NCBI GenBank assembly: GCA_030608725.1
Contig: JAUWDP010000079.1
Coordinates: 1-5,976 of the forward strand
Length of the DNA stretch: 5,976 bases
Reading direction: 5' to 3'
DNA from: Candidatus Bathyarchaeota archaeon
GTDB taxonomy: Archaea; Thermoproteota; Bathyarchaeia; TCS64
Position 1 is the stretch's first letter. Each line of letters starts with the position of its first letter. Below, one piece after another: positions 5,737 through 5,976 of the stretch. A program made the position numbers and the translations under genes. The notes beneath the pieces were generated by a model. It was given only the letters and a program-made list of their open reading frames with translations. It had not been told where the DNA came from and searched no databases.

Positions 5737-5976
5737 CTAGAGGAGGTCCTTGGACTGGAGATCCCTGAGTATTGTTTCCCTCATGTCATCCGATAGGGGC
5801 TTCAGGGGTCTCCTCGGTATGCCGGCGGCGTGTCCCTTGAGGCTCAGGGCGGCTTTGACGGCGGCGACCTGGGGGTGTTCTCGGACAAGCACCTTGTTGA
5901 CGTATGAGAGCAGTTGCTGAGACTTACCCGCTTCCTCCAGATCACCTATTTTCGCAGCCTGGTAGAGCCCCACGCA
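5737..5976 (-). CDS. C-terminal end of a DapA-family aldolase/lyase (5' end outside window)
   Basis: The frame is open from the window edge to a TAG at 5739-5737 and encodes about 80 residues of a C-terminus. It matches the final helices of the dihydrodipicolinate synthase / N-acetylneuraminate lyase family: LYQAAKIGDLEEAGKSQQLL (the 'a..GD.eeA' helix), then HPQVAAVKAALSLKGHAAG, RRPLKPLSDD and a closing RDLQSKDLL helix. The family catalyses aldol-type condensation or cleavage through a Schiff-base lysine. That lysine and the YxxN-type residues lie outside the window, so the exact reaction (lysine pathway DapA, 2-keto-3-deoxy-sugar aldolase, or another pyruvate aldolase) cannot be told. A GTG at 5973 is not taken as a start because the homology pattern implies that most of the protein lies upstream. 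The gene is oriented with the amidohydrolase, 165 bases upstream of its preferred start. Confidence 0.82.
   Translation of the reverse strand, partial: CVGLYQAAKIGDLEEAGKSQQLLSYVNKVLVREHPQVAAVKAALSLKGHAAGIPRRPLKPLSDDMRETILRDLQSKDLL

Noticed and set aside
1..5976. A search for CRISPR repeats, tRNA genes, transposase remnants and defence-type genes.
   Set aside because: No direct-repeat array, tRNA-like cloverleaf, terminal inverted repeats or defence domains were seen by eye on either strand. All long frames are explained by the genes listed.

Overview
The window looks like archaeal chromosomal DNA, probably from the TACK side of the tree (Bathyarchaeota-like or crenarchaeal-like; the exact lineage is inference). 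Two genes support this: an Alba chromatin protein, and a single-OB-fold SSB whose C-terminal tail begins as Gly/Arg-rich sequence, as in crenarchaeal SSBs. AT-rich TATA-like boxes about 26-28 bases before several start codons fit archaeal leaderless transcription. The DNA is moderately GC-rich and gene-dense, with no rRNA, tRNA, CRISPR array or insertion sequence visible.

Layout. (1) Bases 1-862 are an information-processing pair: a partial ssb gene on the minus strand, truncated by the window's left edge, and alba on the plus strand, divergent across a 182-base intergenic region. (2) Bases 863-960 are a short convergent gap. (3) From 961 to the right edge every gene is on the minus strand. 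In transcription order (right to left) they are: the C-terminal end of a DapA/aldolase-family enzyme (truncated by the window), a large metal-dependent amidohydrolase, a small flavodoxin, a protein resembling L-2-amino-thiazoline-4-carboxylate hydrolases, a class III (CaiB/BaiF) CoA-transferase, and an AlkD-type DNA alkylation repair protein.

How the genes may work together. The minus-strand run reads like a small accessory catabolic neighbourhood: an aldolase or lyase, a ring- or amide-opening hydrolase, a C-N/C-S type hydrolase candidate, a CoA-activating enzyme and a flavin electron carrier. Separate promoter candidates and a T-tract terminator after the amidohydrolase suggest several short transcription units rather than one operon. 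The only tight pair is the CoA-transferase and alkD (33-base gap). alkD has a Shine-Dalgarno-like GAGGGG, whereas the CoA-transferase appears leaderless. No substrate can be assigned from sequence alone, and I do not see a clear defence system or other wholly new system here.
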